Assembly (NCBI GenBank): GCA_020912385.1
Contig: CP087223.1
Span: forward strand, 496,001-560,000
DNA: 64,000 bases
Reading direction: 5' to 3'
Source: Neofusicoccum parvum
Lineage: Eukaryota; Ascomycota; Dothideomycetes; Botryosphaeriales; Botryosphaeriaceae
How positions within the stretch are numbered: position 1 is the stretch's first letter; each line of letters opens with the position of its first letter. Below, in pieces: positions 22,997 to 34,859 of the stretch. The position numbers and the translations under genes were made by a program. The notes below the pieces were generated by a model. The model was not told where the DNA came from, searched no databases, and saw only the letters and a program-made list of their open reading frames with translations.

Positions 22997-24099
22997 TATC
23001 TTATTACGAACCCCAGTCCGACAGAGATGAGGGAAGACGGGAAGCGCAGACCACGGGCGTAAGAATAAACGCCAAGGAAGACATCACGTACGGTACCACG
23101 TGCGGCTCCACAAGGACCCACATTGGATTAGAATAGATCCAACCCTTAAATCCTACTCGAGGCAGAGAACAAGCCGCTGCTTCCTAATACCGAAATCAGA
23201 TACGTAGGCTGGCTGACCAAGGCCTCCACTAATAAAAGGGCGTCGTCCCTAGTGGTAGAATTCAGTAGGGCGGAGGACGCCAACGCAGCGATCACCGGTA
23301 GGATAGTATAGCAAGCGGAGATGCTCTCGTACGAGCTCTACGACCGGACATATAAAGTCAAGCAGTGCTTCAACTACTAGAAGTATAGCTATATAGGAAC
23401 CCAGTATCAAGCGCCGCAAGCCTACGGCTACTATATAGGCCAGCACAGCTCCAAGGAATGCGGCTAGAAGGAGGATCCAAACGCGGAGCGTAAGTACGCC
23501 GCGTACAAGCGCTCCCACACGGCGTGGAGCGCGGTCTGCCCGGAGAGGAAGAGAGAGAAGAACAGGGTAGAGAGAGCTAAGGCTATAAGGCTATTCCTTT
23601 ACCCCGAGACTATTAGTAAGAGACCATCAACCATAACCTAGACACCAACGCAGACAGCCCAACTTACGGAACAGATAACGAACCAAACGCTAGTAGCTCT
23701 AGTAGCACGCCTAACTAGAAAGCGCGGAAGACCGAGGTCACTATACACCGAACCTAAAGACGAGGTGATATAAAGCGAGCAGTAGGAGGAAATCGATAGC
23801 CTAATCAGGGTAAGCCAGCAGCTCCAGGAGGAGGCGCTAGCCATATCGACTAAGTAAGCCACGAATACTCAGCAGCTAAGCATACAGCCACCTAGTAACG
23901 AGGTTACGATGCTCGATAACTAAAGACCAGCAGATCTCCATATTACAGTATAACGTTATAAGATCTAGGACTAAGGTGATGGCTCCCCTCTTCCGGGATA
24001 GGCGGACACGCGAGTTCGACATCATTACCCTATAGAAGCCGTAGAAGAACCCCTTCTAAGACATAACATACCACCCATTAAAGAGGGAGTTTGAGCTAC

Positions 24100-24960
24100 T
24101 ACACTTCAACGGTCCCGCCAGGATATATATATTCGTAAACAAGCGGATAGCGTCCTCATCGTAGATAATAATCTTCTATACATCTGATCTATACACACTA
24201 CATCTTAAGCTCGCGAACAACAGCAACGCAGGGGACGCAGTCTATATTCACAACGTATACAACCCGCCGCAAACGACGGGGGCGACGAGCCTACTACACA
24301 CGCTAGTAGTAGATCTACGAGATTATCTAACTAACTAATATATCGTACTCGGTGACTTCAATCTCCACCACCCGCTCTAGACGGGACCCGAGTACAGCCA
24401 TCAGGATCGAGAGGCAGATAAGCTTACTAACCTACTAGAGCGCTTCTCACTACGCCTAGCCTCCCTACCGGCGATCCCCACCTTCGCGAGAAACGACGCC
24501 CAAACCACTATAGACCTAGTATTTATAACGGCAGGCATCCTTAAGCACCTAGTCAAGTACCAGGTAAGAGAGGACCTCCAGCAAGACTTAGACCATATTC
24601 CTATAAATACGGTAATAGACCTGTCCCCGCCAAGGCGCCTAACGGAAGCAAGTCCGAACTGGAAAAGTACAGACACCACGAAGCTCAAGTAGATATTCGA
24701 GAAAAACCTCCCTTCAGCAAAACCGCCACGCTCAGTTAAGGCACTCGAGAACCTCACGGGCGCCCTAATTAAAGCTATTAAAGAGGCGATTAAGATATCG
24801 ACCCTACTACTACGAGTATCGCCGCAGTCGATGCTAGGGTGGATGAAAGAGTACAAGGAGGCCCAGATGGAGACGCGGAGGCTGCGTAGGATCTAGTAGA
24901 GAACCCGGTTAGAGGACGACTAGGAAAGATACCGTTCAACGAGGAATAAGAAAGGCAGGC
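24100..24960 (+). pseudogene. LINE-C endonuclease region
   Basis: The frame reads an apurinic-type endonuclease fold: 'FELLHFNGPARIYIFVNKRI', 'VYIHNVYNPPQTTG', 'YIVLGDFNLHHPL' and 'TTIDLVFITAG', with the late His position in 'LDHIPINTVI'. Stops (TAG, one TAA) interrupt it. In LINE elements this domain nicks target DNA to prime reverse transcription. Confidence 0.75.
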
Positions 24961-25199
24961 TGATTTAAAAAGCACTATAGTAGGAACATTAGACAAAGAT
25001 CGAGTCTACAGCTACGAAGGACAACGGCATCTAGAGATTGGCCAAGTAGGCTTAGAACCAGAAGGCAAACCAATCCAGCCACATACTAGCTCTAAGAAGG
25101 CCGGACTCGACCTATACAGAACAGCTAAAGGAGAAACTTAATATCCTCTAGGAGGCCTTCTTCCCTAAGCCCCCGCAAGCGGACCTGTCTAACATAGAA

Positions 25200-26590
25200 G
25201 GATTTATCTACCCATAAGAGATGCCTTGGCCGGACGTTACGACGGAGGAGGTAAGGCTGGCCATGTAGAGAGCAAAGCTATAGAAGGCACTAGGCCTAGA
25301 CAGCATCCTAAATAGTATCCTCCAATAGCTTAGACCCGCCCTGATTCCCACTCTTACAACGGTGTACAACGCAAGCCTGAGGCTAGGACACTACCCAGGC
25401 CAGTTTAGACAGTCGATCACGCTAGCGCTCCGTAAACACAAGAAGAACGACTATACGGACCCTAAGTTATACCGGCTAATTACACTCATAAACACGATCG
25501 GTAAGATCCTAGAATCCATTATAGCAAGGCGCATAAGCTACCTCGTCAAACGCTTTAATCTCCTACCCCAGAGCTACATTAGGGGTCGTCGCGGCCGCTC
25601 TATAGAACACGCCGTACACCTCCTAGTTGAGACGGTACACAGCGCGTAGAACTTAGCGGAGCCGCGAGTGGTAACCCTCCTACAACTAGACGTCTCTAGC
25701 GCGTACGATAACGTCTCTCACCCCTGCCTCCTACACAACCTACGGAAAAGACGCATAGGCGGTAGGGCGCTTAAGTGGATCAGAAGCTTCCTCTCTAAAA
25801 GACAGATAAAACTTAAGCTTAGCGACAGCGTAGAAGCGTACTATAGCACCCTATCCGGCATCCCGTAAGGCTCGCCGCTCTTACCGATACTATACCTCTT
25901 TTACAACGCAGACCTCCTCGAGACATACGCAGCACAAGGAGTTATAGTAATCGAATATATAGATAACGTAAACCTACTCGCAGTTAGCTCGTCTACTAAA
26001 GAGAACTATCGACTCCTCACTAAAGCCTATACCTAGGCAGAGAGATGGGCAGCTACGTACGCGTCGGTCTTTACCGTAAAGAAATACGAACTGACGCACT
26101 TTACGAAGACTCCCGTGCGGTTTAATATAGAGCAAGGCATCACCCTTAGAGGCCGTTACCTTAGCCCCAGCGATAGCTACCGCTTCCTAGGAGTGTTCCT
26201 TGATTAGAAGCTGAGCGGTAAGACGTATATCTAGCAGCTACAAGCCCACGTAACCACAACCCTAGCAGTACTTTCCAGCATCGCGGGTTCGACGTAGGGG
26301 ATACCCACGCTCGGCCTACGCCAGATCTACAGATCCATCATCCTACTACGGATTCTATACTACTGCAGTATCTAGGCCATGGGAAGCCCGCGCAGTAGAC
26401 CGATAGAAGCCCAGCTTACAGACACCGTAGAAGCGATTCAATACTGGGCGGCTCAAATCATAGCCGGCGCCTTTAGAGCTACATCGAAAGCGGCGCTCGA
26501 CATCGAGCTATTCCTACTCCCCGCCGCGCAAGTAGTTAAAAAGCACATAGGCGAGACGCTCCTACGAATAGTATCAACACCGCTATACTA
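25200..26590 (+). pseudogene. LINE-C reverse transcriptase region
   Basis: Conserved blocks in order: 'YRLITLINTIGKILESIIAR', 'LLPQSYIRGRRGRSIEHAVH', 'LDVSSAYDNVSHPCLLHNL', 'LSGIP*GSPLLPILYLF' and 'VIEYIDNVNLL'. The active site keeps one Asp (the second is Asn, a G-to-A change). Two clean subframes survive at 25362-25649 and 25668-25868. Confidence 0.8.
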
Positions 26591-28339
26591 GCAACTAATC
26601 CAGCTCACAGAACACACATGGGACTCGAGAAAGCGCGACTGCCTAAATACGCGTAGCCCGATGCTTAAAATCAGGGAGCACTGGAACGAACGGCTGGACA
26701 GCCTACTAACCGACATTAAGCAGAGGCTACTACACCTCTTCCCCCCATAGCAGAAGCCGGCTGACGTGTGCATAGCAAAATCACGCGAGCTAGCAATATA
26801 TTAGCTTAATTAGACCAGAAAAGACACAGACACGCTAGCTATCTACACTAATAGCAGCGTAATAGACGGACATATTAGTGCCGCAGCGACCGCCCCTACC
26901 GCAGAAACGAGGCTTACGAAGTATATGGGCACTATAAAGGCTACGACAGTCTTTACTACCGAGCTCTAGGGTATAGTAATAGCTCTCGAGCTTGTAGGAG
27001 CTGAGATAGCTCATAGTAAGCGAAAGATAGCTATCTTCACTAATAATCAAGCAGCGCTACGTGCACTCGTAACACCCGGCGAGCAGTCCGGGCAATACCT
27101 ACTGAACTCCATCATCGCGAACCTGACAGAGCTCCAGTAGAAGGGCGCATCTATGGGCTTCCACTGGATCCCCGCGCACCAGGGAGTGCCGGGCAACGAA
27201 GAGGCTAATAAACTCACTAAAGCGGCAGCCCGGGAGGGCCGCACTATAGAGTATAGAACACAATCAAATACATAAACGAGCTTAGTAGCAGCACTCAAAC
27301 AAGCCATCAACTAGGTAGTAATAGAAGAATAGAAACAGGCCTGATAGGACAGCGAACGAGGCAGGCAGCTCTTTAAAGTAGCTCTAGAGCCGAGCAGGAA
27401 GACCTTAACACTCCACTAAGGCACGCCACGGGCTCTAAGCTCGCTGATAGTATAGATAAGGACGGGCAAGATCAGGCTAAGACACTTCCTCCATCAGAGA
27501 CGCGTACCAGGTATAACATCTGGTGAATACGACTATGGGTGTGGGCTGTAGACCGTCAGCCACGTACTGTATACGTACAGTAAGTTCGAAGGGCTGAGAC
27601 TCTCCTTTTATATGTAGGATGAGAGGGGGCGGAGATGCTAGACAGCAGACTTAAGGAAGCTACTTAGCCAGCGCAGCACCACTATAGCAGCAGTAAATTT
27701 CATAATAGTAACCAAGCTCCTTAGGCAATTTAGAGCGACATCGCGCGCACAGCATGAAGCTTAATACTAGAGGAAGACGGAATAGTTTACGGAGATTATT
27801 AGCGCTACGGGAAGCTACAGCGCCAAGAGACATATACGTGCGTATATATAAAATAGATAGAGAGTAGGCCAAGCTCCACTGCCTCGTTTCGGCTTAAACG
27901 GGCCTAGCGGTCGTAGTAGAGCCGGCCGTATACTGCATAGCTGCCTTCGGCGGCTGGGACGGTCTATGAATTTATCATCATCATCATCATCAACCCTTAA
28001 ATCCATAAGGGCCATCCAACCTTTATATCCACGAGGGCCATCCAACCCTCATATCCACGAGGGGCATCCAGATTGTCATAGCTTTCCTACAGTATATAAG
28101 CACACTCACTTAGCTAGATACTTAACCCTTCGTAGTCAACTTAAAGTAGCAATCTCACTCATTGCTAGTAACGAGTCTTATCACGTGCATTCTCATCCTC
28201 ACGTAAATATCTTACTTCTCTCCTCGCTTATCCTTACCCACTCTTATCCTCAAGGTAAACCCTTCGGTTACCTAACTCCTACCCGACGACTCCGAAGTCG
28301 AGTAGTAGAAGGCACTCCGTTACATATCTTTAGAATCGT

Positions 28340-30272
28340 AGTTATTTTTAACAGCGAGTTCGAGGGCGTTGGTTATTCCCTCTAGCTCCCCGTTATAAAC
28401 TAGTTGTTGAGAACCTAGATTCTTAACTATTGGTTGGAATTCTTCAAGATTTTGGCTATTTTTTAGTACTAGGGCTCCTACGCCCACTCATTTCCCTTTC
28501 CGGTTAACGGAGGCGTCGGAGTAGCTAGTAACTAAATTAGGGGGGGGATCTAGATGTAGTTTAACGTGGTTCCGTGCCTCGTTTACTTTATCTAGTTTAC
28601 TAATCTTAACCGTATAGGGGAGGCTATTCCATAGCTTATACTTAAAGGATTCTACCCTTTCTAGCTCTATAGGAGCTATACTAGTAATAGCTTACTTTAT
28701 CCTTTCTAGTTGCGTATAGGGGCCTCCCTCTAGGTCTTCTAGATTAATACTCTCGAGTCTTCTCTTAACGGGGTGGTCCGTCGAGAGGAGTTCCATCCTA
28801 TATACGTAGTTTAATAAACTAGTATCTAGACGGAGGTCGGGTGGGATTAACGCGCTTTCTAGTTCTAGAGGAATGATTGGAGAGGTTTTAAAGGCACCTA
28901 GAATCTTACGGGTAGCTAGATTCTAAAGGACTTGCATTTGCCTTTTAATTCGACTCTGGTTTTTCCAATAGACTTGGCTACCGTAGTCTCCAGCGGTAGT
29001 TACGCAGGCTAAGTATAGTTGCTAAATAGCGTGTAGGGAGAGTCCCCGCTCTATATTAGCCAGCCTAGATAGGCGTAAGAAGGCGGATCGAGCTTGACTT
29101 ATTCTAATAGAGGTATGCTCTTTAAAAGTAAGTCTAGAATCAAAATAAATTCCTAGCCAGCGGACTAGAGACTTAGGTTCTACCTTATTACCGTCGGGTA
29201 ATAATAAGGGGAACTTCTTAGTCTCTTTCGAATTTGAGAAGTGTATTAACTCGGTTTTTTTTAGGTCGAATTCTACCGCGTTTAAGGCGCCTAGTTTATA
29301 GAGTTTAGCGGACTCCCTTTCTAGTATCTTAATATTCTTTTTCCAGCTAGTAGAACTAGTGGATAGAGAGATATCATCAATATAAAAGAGGAATTTAACC
29401 GCTGTAGAGGGGAATAACTCTCGAATATAAATAAGGAATAGTATAGGAGAGACAGGGCTTCCTTATAGGATCCCAGTCTCTACTTTATTAAATTCCTCGT
29501 TTTCTCCGTTAAAGGATAACCGGAAGCGGCGTAGGTTTAGGAAGGACTTTACCCACGAGAGTAGATGTAAGGGTAGTCCTAACCTTCCCATTATAGCTAG
29601 TAATTGATCTTGGGCTACGTGGTCGAAGGCCCCTTTTACGTCTAGGAATAAAGTTGAGGTTTTCCGCTTAGACCGGCGGTTATCCTCTACTAGATCCGTA
29701 AGTAATAGGGCGGCGTCTATAGCGGATTTCTACCTTCTTCCCCCTATTTGTAAGGGGTCTAGAAGGGTAGATATCTCTGCAATATAGCCTAGCCTTTTAG
29801 CCGTAATTCGCTCGGTGATTTTACCTAGGCAATTAAGTAAAGAAATAACCCGATAGGACTTCAGGTCCGCGGTATCGGGTTTTCCTTTAGCTAATATAGC
29901 GCCCGTAGCCTCTCTCCAACATTGGGGATGGTACCTATAGTTAAATAGAGGGCTAAATACCTTATAAAATGACTCCGGGACGGCGCGGTACGCTACGGTA
30001 ATTATCTCTTGAGTTATAGCGTCCGGGCCGGGAGTTTTCCCTTTAATTAAGGTTGAGCACGCTACTTTTAATTCCTCCTTAGATAGGGGCGGATATTCCC
30101 ACGTTTCTATAGGTATATACCCGTCCCAATTAAAGGGGGATCCCTGTAGAGGCTTAGGAAATAAGGTCTCTTTTAGGGCCGAGTATTTGTCTTTAAAGGA
30201 GTCTACTAGATCCCCGTTTTTAAACCGTATCTGTGGGATAGGTTGTATTATACGGTTCTTAGTGTAGGCCAT
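28340..30272 (-). pseudogene. LINE-A ORF2: reverse transcriptase and RNase H N-terminus
   Basis: The minus strand reads 'GKTPGPDAITQEIITVAYRA' and 'VISLLNCLGKITERITAKRL', typical fingers motifs of LINE RT, intact from 30272 to 29730. Further blocks follow with stops down to an RNase H start ('YSDASVNRKGK' and 'YNGELEGITNALELA', about 28560-28350). The frame is then cut by the LTR insertion at 28329. Confidence 0.8.
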
Positions 30273-30422
30273 CGCTTTATAGATAGATTAAGGGTCGGTT
30301 CTCTTAAGGAAAGAGTTCCAGTGCTCTTATTTAGCCCGTTTAACGTGGGAAAAGTAGGTATTCCGAGCGGCTAGGTATTCGCGTATACTAGTAGGATTAC
30401 TAGTATTTTTCACGCGTGCTTT

Positions 30423-31149
30423 CTATTGCATTTCCCGTCTTTTTTCTAGAAGTTCCTCAGTCCACCACGGTTTAGCCCTAGTACCGGGCTTAACGCGTGG
30501 AATAGTGAGCTCGGCTGCCTTAGTAATAGCTTGGGTTATACTACTACCTAAGTTATCGAGTTCGGGAATAGCTAGTAGCTCTCCTTTTACTATTTTCCTT
30601 GAGATAATAGTAGGATCCTCTAGATTATCTAGCCGGAGTAGGCTATTAACTAGGGATTCTTCTATATTCTGCTTGAATATCTCTTGGAATTTAATCCAGT
30701 CTGCCTTGTTCGTATTGAATTTAGCGTTTAGATTAGCCGGGGGAGGTCTAGTTCTCTTTGGGGCTACTATGGTAAATAGTATAGGCTTATGATTAGACTC
30801 GACGTCTGATATAGTTTGCCAGCCTTTTACTTTATTTACTAGGTCCCGCGTTATTAGGGTAAGGTCTATGACCGTTTCTCTATCCATATGAGCCCTAAAG
30901 AAGGTTCCTTCTCCGGGTTTATTTAGAAGAGTGAGGTTATTATTCTCTATCCATTTAACTAAGGTAGTAGCCCTACTAGAGGTTGGGGAAAGCGGATCCC
31001 ACCACGGGTGGTGTTGGTTAAAGTCTCCTAGATAAATAGAGGATAATCTAGCTTCGTGGTAGCCTAGAATTCTCTCTAAAGTGTAGAGGGGACTTTCTTC
31101 TAGTTGATCTTTTTGGTTATATAGATTAAACACTCGGAATTGGCTTGCG
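30423..31149 (-). pseudogene. LINE-A ORF2: endonuclease C-terminal half
   Basis: A 236-residue frame contains 'SSIYLGDFNQHHPWWDPLS', 'ETVIDLTLITRD' and 'SDVESNHKPILF', which are the late catalytic blocks of a LINE apurinic-like endonuclease (the usual SDH His is displaced as SNH). The N-terminal half lies beyond the truncated LINE-A insertion, at 32063-31767. Confidence 0.8.
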
Positions 31150-31163
31150 TAGTGTCTTATATC

Positions 31164-31708
31164 ATAGAGCGGGAAATTGCCTCGGCCTTTATCTAGCTAA
31201 AGATAGGACATGGCTACTTTAAGTCCTATTTATACCGCTTTAATCGACTAGATAACGAGCGGTGTAAGTGTACTAATACCTTAAAACAAACGCCCGAACA
31301 CCTCCTACTTAGGTGCCCTAAATATAGAGCTGAAAGGCTACTAGTTAAGGACTACCTTAATAGTCGAGAACCCCAACTAAAAGGCCTATTAGATGGACCC
31401 CAAGGAATACTAAAAACCTTAGAATTCCTTGAGAAAACAAGGATATCCACCCGGAAGTGGTATCTAGGCAATCTGTCTGACGAGACACTATAAATACGTA
31501 CTTCCACCCCTTTTCTTTGTCCTTCCTAAGTACTTCCTAGTTATTTCCTTATATACGCCTTCGTAAAATCTATTTCTTCCCTTATCTATAAGTTATCCCC
31601 TTGGTAAAGGAACCGTTGATTTTAGAAGATTGAAATGTACCTAGCCCCTATATAGAACGGGCCTAGCCCCGTCTGTAATAGTCTTAGACTCTACACAGAC
31701 GTTAAACA

Positions 31709-31751
<43 letters not shown>

Positions 31752-31752
31752 A
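31164..31752 (+). mobile_element. 5'-truncated LINE-A inserted in LINE-A endonuclease
   Basis: The plus strand carries the LINE-A 3' end: a C-terminal coding segment ('GHGYFKSYLYRFNRLDNERC'), a 3' UTR and a (TAAA)n tail at 31708-31752. A 14-bp target duplication 'tagtgtcttatatc' is at 31150-31163 and 31753-31766. It is self-insertion of the same family in inverse orientation. Confidence 0.9.
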
Positions 31753-31766
31753 TAGTGTCTTATATC

Positions 31767-32063
31767 TAGTACCATTAAATCAGGGCTAGGGAAGAGATTA
31801 GGCCGGAAATTAACCTCCGTTTCTTGGAGAAAACGGGAGACATAGGCTAACGTACGCGGTCTAGAGCCGTGAGGAAAAACCGGTAGAATTTAGACAAACG
31901 ATGGATGGGAAATAGACCTTATTTCAGACAGGTTATTAGAGTTGACTAGCCATGGTTCTTGGATGAGTATTAGGCTAATATTATGCTCTATTGCGTATTG
32001 TAGGAGGCCCTTAGTAGCGGCCTGGTTCCTATTTAAATTGGCTTGCAATACCCGTAAATCCAT
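31767..32063 (-). pseudogene. LINE-A ORF2 N-terminus (endonuclease start)
   Basis: The ATG at 32063 begins 'MDLRVLQANLNRNQAATKGL', continues 'NISLILIQEPWLVN' and 'SRPRTLAYVSR', the classic start of a LINE endonuclease with the conserved Asn and Glu of 'QANLNRN' and 'IQEPW'. One TAG interrupts it. It follows ORF1 directly, with the ORF1 zinc knuckles just upstream. Confidence 0.85.
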
Positions 32064-32069
32064 TAGATT

Positions 32070-32944
32070 TATTTAGTTTGAGGTCTAGCTAGGCAGGACT
32101 TATCCGTAGCCTTATGCATTTCCTTACAGTTGGTGCATAGGAGTACTGTATGGCTACAGATTTTCCCCTTTTTCTGGCATTTATCTAGACAGGTATGTGT
32201 GGACGTATGGTGGTTTTTAGCATAAAATGCGCACACTAGGTTCCGCTTACACTGGCTGTCTAAATGGCCAAACCCTTGGCAGTTTAAGCATTGGGTTGAG
32301 CGTGGTATTGAGTGGAGTTTCTCAACCTTGCAGCTTATACCGGCTATATATAATCGGCGGCTTATAGCTTATTCCTGCTGTTCTTTCGACTTAAAGGCTA
32401 CTACGGCGGATGCTGCACGTTGTTCAGCCCTTCTAGTCTCGTTCGTAAGCCAGTAAGGCTCGCCAATAACCTCTAGGCCTTTATTAAAGGCCTTAATCTC
32501 TCCCTTAATAAAAGGAGAGATCTCGAGGTCCCGCGTATCCTCTAGGGGAATCCCGTGGATTACGACCTTAAACTAGGTCTGGTTCTCTTGGATCGAGTCG
32601 CATTTAAGGGTCTCCTTTATAACCGTTTGGTTACGAAGGAGGAAGTCCTTCGAGAAGCCCTCATTGGCCGTGACTATAAGGTTTCCCTTAATAGTACGCG
32701 AGACTTGGGCTACTACTAGAGTTACTTTAAACCCAGCCTTATTAAAGGCCTCGTTAAGGGAATTCCGGGTTTGGAGAGCGGAGAAGTTCGGCGGGGGGTT
32801 GGATAGTATTACTACTACCTGGCGGTCCTTAATAGGCTTTGGTTTTGGCTTGGTTTTAGCCGGAACCGTAGTCCATCCTTGGTTTTCCTGGGGGGTGCGG
32901 GCTGGGCCGCGGTAGATGCATACGTAGGCTTATTAGGCTTACTA
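32070..32944 (-). pseudogene. LINE-A ORF1, C-terminal part with zinc knuckles
   Basis: Translation shows an RNA-binding-like region ('RQVVVILSNPPPNFSALQ', 'FNKAGFKVTLVV', 'FKVVIHGIPLEDTRD') followed by CCHC knuckles 'CLNCQGFGHLDSQC' and 'CTNCKEMHKATDKSC', with a middle one showing a Cys-to-Tyr change. This is the nucleic-acid chaperone type of LINE ORF1. The N-terminal part lies across the inserted LTR at 33427-34122. Confidence 0.85.
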
Positions 32945-32949
32945 GCAAG

Positions 32950-33421
32950 TGTTACGACGCAGCCTCCACAGGTTGAGGAAGTTGGGAATTAGCCCCGTAG
33001 GAAACGACAGAAGTCGGAATCCTAAGGAACCGAGGTCACGTGATCCCTACGATTAGTAGACCCACCCGCTCATCCGCTAAGACAAATGAGCGGATAGGAC
33101 CTCTGAGCGCTGCCGCTCAGATGCCCTATAAGGCTTAGAGAGGACAGCGCTTGAGCATAGTACGCCTACTAAGTATATAGATTATAGACACTTTCTTACA
33201 GTATATAAACCACACTCCTTAGATAGCTTTGACCTTCGTGGTCAACTTCACAATAGAATTTGGACTCTATTGGTAACACGGCCTTCGCACGCAGTGCTCA
33301 GTCACGTGTATTCGTTTATACTTGTTCTCTCCCCTACCTTGTACCCACTCAAGGTAAAACCCTACACGGCTTACCACCCTCTTTGGTGTTTGATCCTTAG
33401 AGGCAGAGGCCCGCCGTTACA
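32950..33421 (+). mobile_element. Solo LTR (472 bp) with intact TG..CA ends
   Basis: It starts 'tgttacgacgcagcc' and ends 'cccgccgttaca', with a 5-bp target duplication 'gcaag' at 32945-32949 and 33422-33426. The right half resembles other LTRs here: 'agtatataaaccacactcc' near 33200, 'tagctttgaccttcgtggtc' and 'actcaaggtaaaaccct'. The left half is unlike the others and carries a hairpin 'ctgagcg-ctgc-cgctcag' near 33103. It shows little RIP damage and splits LINE-A ORF1. Confidence 0.9.
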
Positions 33422-33426
33422 GCAAG

Positions 33427-34122
33427 GGGAATCTTAGGGGGGTTAACTGGGGGGCTAATTGAGGTGCGGTTGAGCTCTCTAATTTTTCCTAAGAGTTGGC
33501 GAGAGGCGTATTCTAGCGAATAGACTTCCGTAGCAAGAATAGACTTAGAATAGTCGAGTTTTCCTTTAGAAGTAAATTCACGGAAGAGAGCAGTTAGATC
33601 TAGGATAGATTTAGTTTTCTCTCTATCTTCCTCTAGGTCTGCGGCCTTAATAAGGCAGTCTAGAGCGGCCTCTAGGGCTTGCTTAGACGTCGTTAGAGCG
33701 GAGGTAGAAGAGAAACAGGTACGCTTAGCTCCTATAGGCCCTTGGAAAGAGATAGGGCCTTGAGGGAGGTTACTGTTTATACGCGGGAAGTTACCAATTG
33801 GAGTAGGTTGAACGATAGGGGAGCGGGCTCCCCGTTTCCGGGTTTGAGCTGGAAGGGGGGTTTGGACTACCGGGGGAGGAGCGGGCGTAGGTGTAGTAAG
33901 ACGGGGGAATTCTTCCTTATCTATATCTATTAACGTACGCTCCTGGTGGACTAACTGGGGAGCCTGGATGATTTCTCGTTCAGGTTGAGTAGGGGTAGCA
34001 GGGGCGTCTAGAAGATCGATATCCTCATCTATAGGGATAGGCGGGATACCAGCTTCATCATTCCAGGAAGGGTAGGGGCGTTGTTCCCCTACTTCCCCGG
34101 GTTCGGGGTCTCCGGTGGGCAT
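33427..34122 (-). pseudogene. LINE-A ORF1, N-terminal part
   Basis: The ATG at 34122 begins 'MPTGDPEPGEVGEQRPYPSW'. It is a Pro-rich disordered segment followed by a helical region ('TSKQALEAALDCLIKAADLE'), typical of the poorly conserved N-terminus of Tad-like ORF1 proteins. The frame runs into the LTR and ends there at 33397. In the uninterrupted element it would continue at 32944. Confidence 0.8.
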
Positions 34123-34135
34123 TTCCGTGGATTTC

Positions 34136-34745
34136 CAAGCTCTTTTATAAGGAAAACGGGCACGGACTAGGAAAGTAGACTAGGGGAAGACTTCAATAAA
34201 ATCACCGGCTCTTGTTTCGTATAAACGAAGCCGTAAACAAAATAACCCGGGCTTGCGCGAGGGTTTTTCCTGTCTGTTTACTCCTCAGAAGCGGACAAAG
34301 TGCCTTAGAGTGGGATTGAGTAAGAGATGAGTCACGTGGCTTATTTCTTAACTCGGGCGGGTAGTTCGGCAACTTTTCGTGCACAGACGCGAAAATTTGC
34401 GCAAGCCGATGAGGAGGAAAGGAGAAGTGATAGGACTCCCTTTACTAAAGGATAACTCTACGCCTAGTAGGCGGACTCGGATGCAGATGGAAACTAAGCT
34501 CCGAGAGGGTGATCCGAAGGTCCTCGTGAAGTCTGGTTGGGTTCGGGTGCGATTTGGGTTCGAGATCTAACTGCGGAGTTTGCGGCGGGTGGAAACCACT
34601 CAACGCACCTCTTTTCCAACGCACTACGCAACAGCGCGTATAGCTACGAAGCTGGAATTCGAGATTCTAGCTGAGGGAATCAAGGGCTTTTAAACGGTAC
34701 CGGTCTTGGCGCTTTTCCTCGTGGTCGATTTCCTCCTGCGGCGCA
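34136..34745. other. Probable LINE-A 5' UTR and flank
   Basis: GC-balanced, no frame. It probably includes the LINE-A 5' untranslated region. The segment 'cctttactaaaggataact' near 34440 resembles the LINE-A 3' UTR target sequence near 22050, but I could not prove a target duplication. Confidence 0.3.
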
Positions 34746-34859
34746 GGAGTTGCGTATTAAATAGTAGAATAAGAGCCTTAAAGAGTTAAATATTACTTTT
34801 AGCTATTAGCCTACTATAGAACGTTAATTCTTTAGAAACTAGTCCAAGCTAAGCTCTAT

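Larger units (their letters stand above)
23154..27990 (+). mobile_element. LINE-C (Tad/I-like non-LTR retrotransposon), RIP-mutated
   Basis: A 14-bp target duplication 'caacccttaaatcc' flanks it (23140-23153 and 27991-28004). The 3' end has an (ATC)n tail (27974-27990). In order: an ORF1 zinc-knuckle region with Cys-to-Tyr changes ('AYGYYIGQHSSKECGW', about 23420), endonuclease ('YIVLGDFNLHHPL', about 24340), RT ('LDVSSAYDNVSHPCLLHNL' at 25690; catalytic 'YIDNVNLL' at 25955, where Tad/I relatives have YADD), RNase H ('FHWIPAHQGVPGNEEANK' at 27160) and a C-terminal zinc motif. Most in-frame stops are TAG where Trp or Gln fits, for example 'HHPL*TGPEY'. Non-functional. Confidence 0.85.
23002..28324 (+). 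mobile_element. Solo LTR (472 bp) split by LINE-C
   Basis: The LTR begins at 23002 as 'tattacgaacccc' (original TG mutated to TA), runs to 23153, and resumes at 28005-28324 ending 'ccgttaca'. The two parts total 152 + 320 = 472 bp, the same length as the LTRs at 32950-33421 and 57450-57921. A 5-bp target duplication 'tatct' is found at 22997-23001 and 28325-28329. A TATA-like 'agtatataagcacactc' lies near 28090. Its insertion split LINE-A's RNase H domain. Confidence 0.85.
22061..34135 (-). mobile_element. LINE-A, near full-length Tad/I-like non-LTR retrotransposon with nested insertions
   Basis: Reading the minus strand gives ORF1 (about 34122-32070), ORF2 from the ATG at 32063 through endonuclease, RT and RNase H to a stop near 22290, then a 3' UTR and a (TAAA)n tail at 22061. 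Removing three insertions (LTR 32950-33421, truncated LINE-A 31164-31752, LTR plus LINE-C 23002-28324) leaves about 5.7 kb, normal for a two-ORF LINE. RIP stops are present but long frames survive, so it is less damaged than LINE-B at 19254. The exact 5' end and its target duplication were not resolved. Confidence 0.85.
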
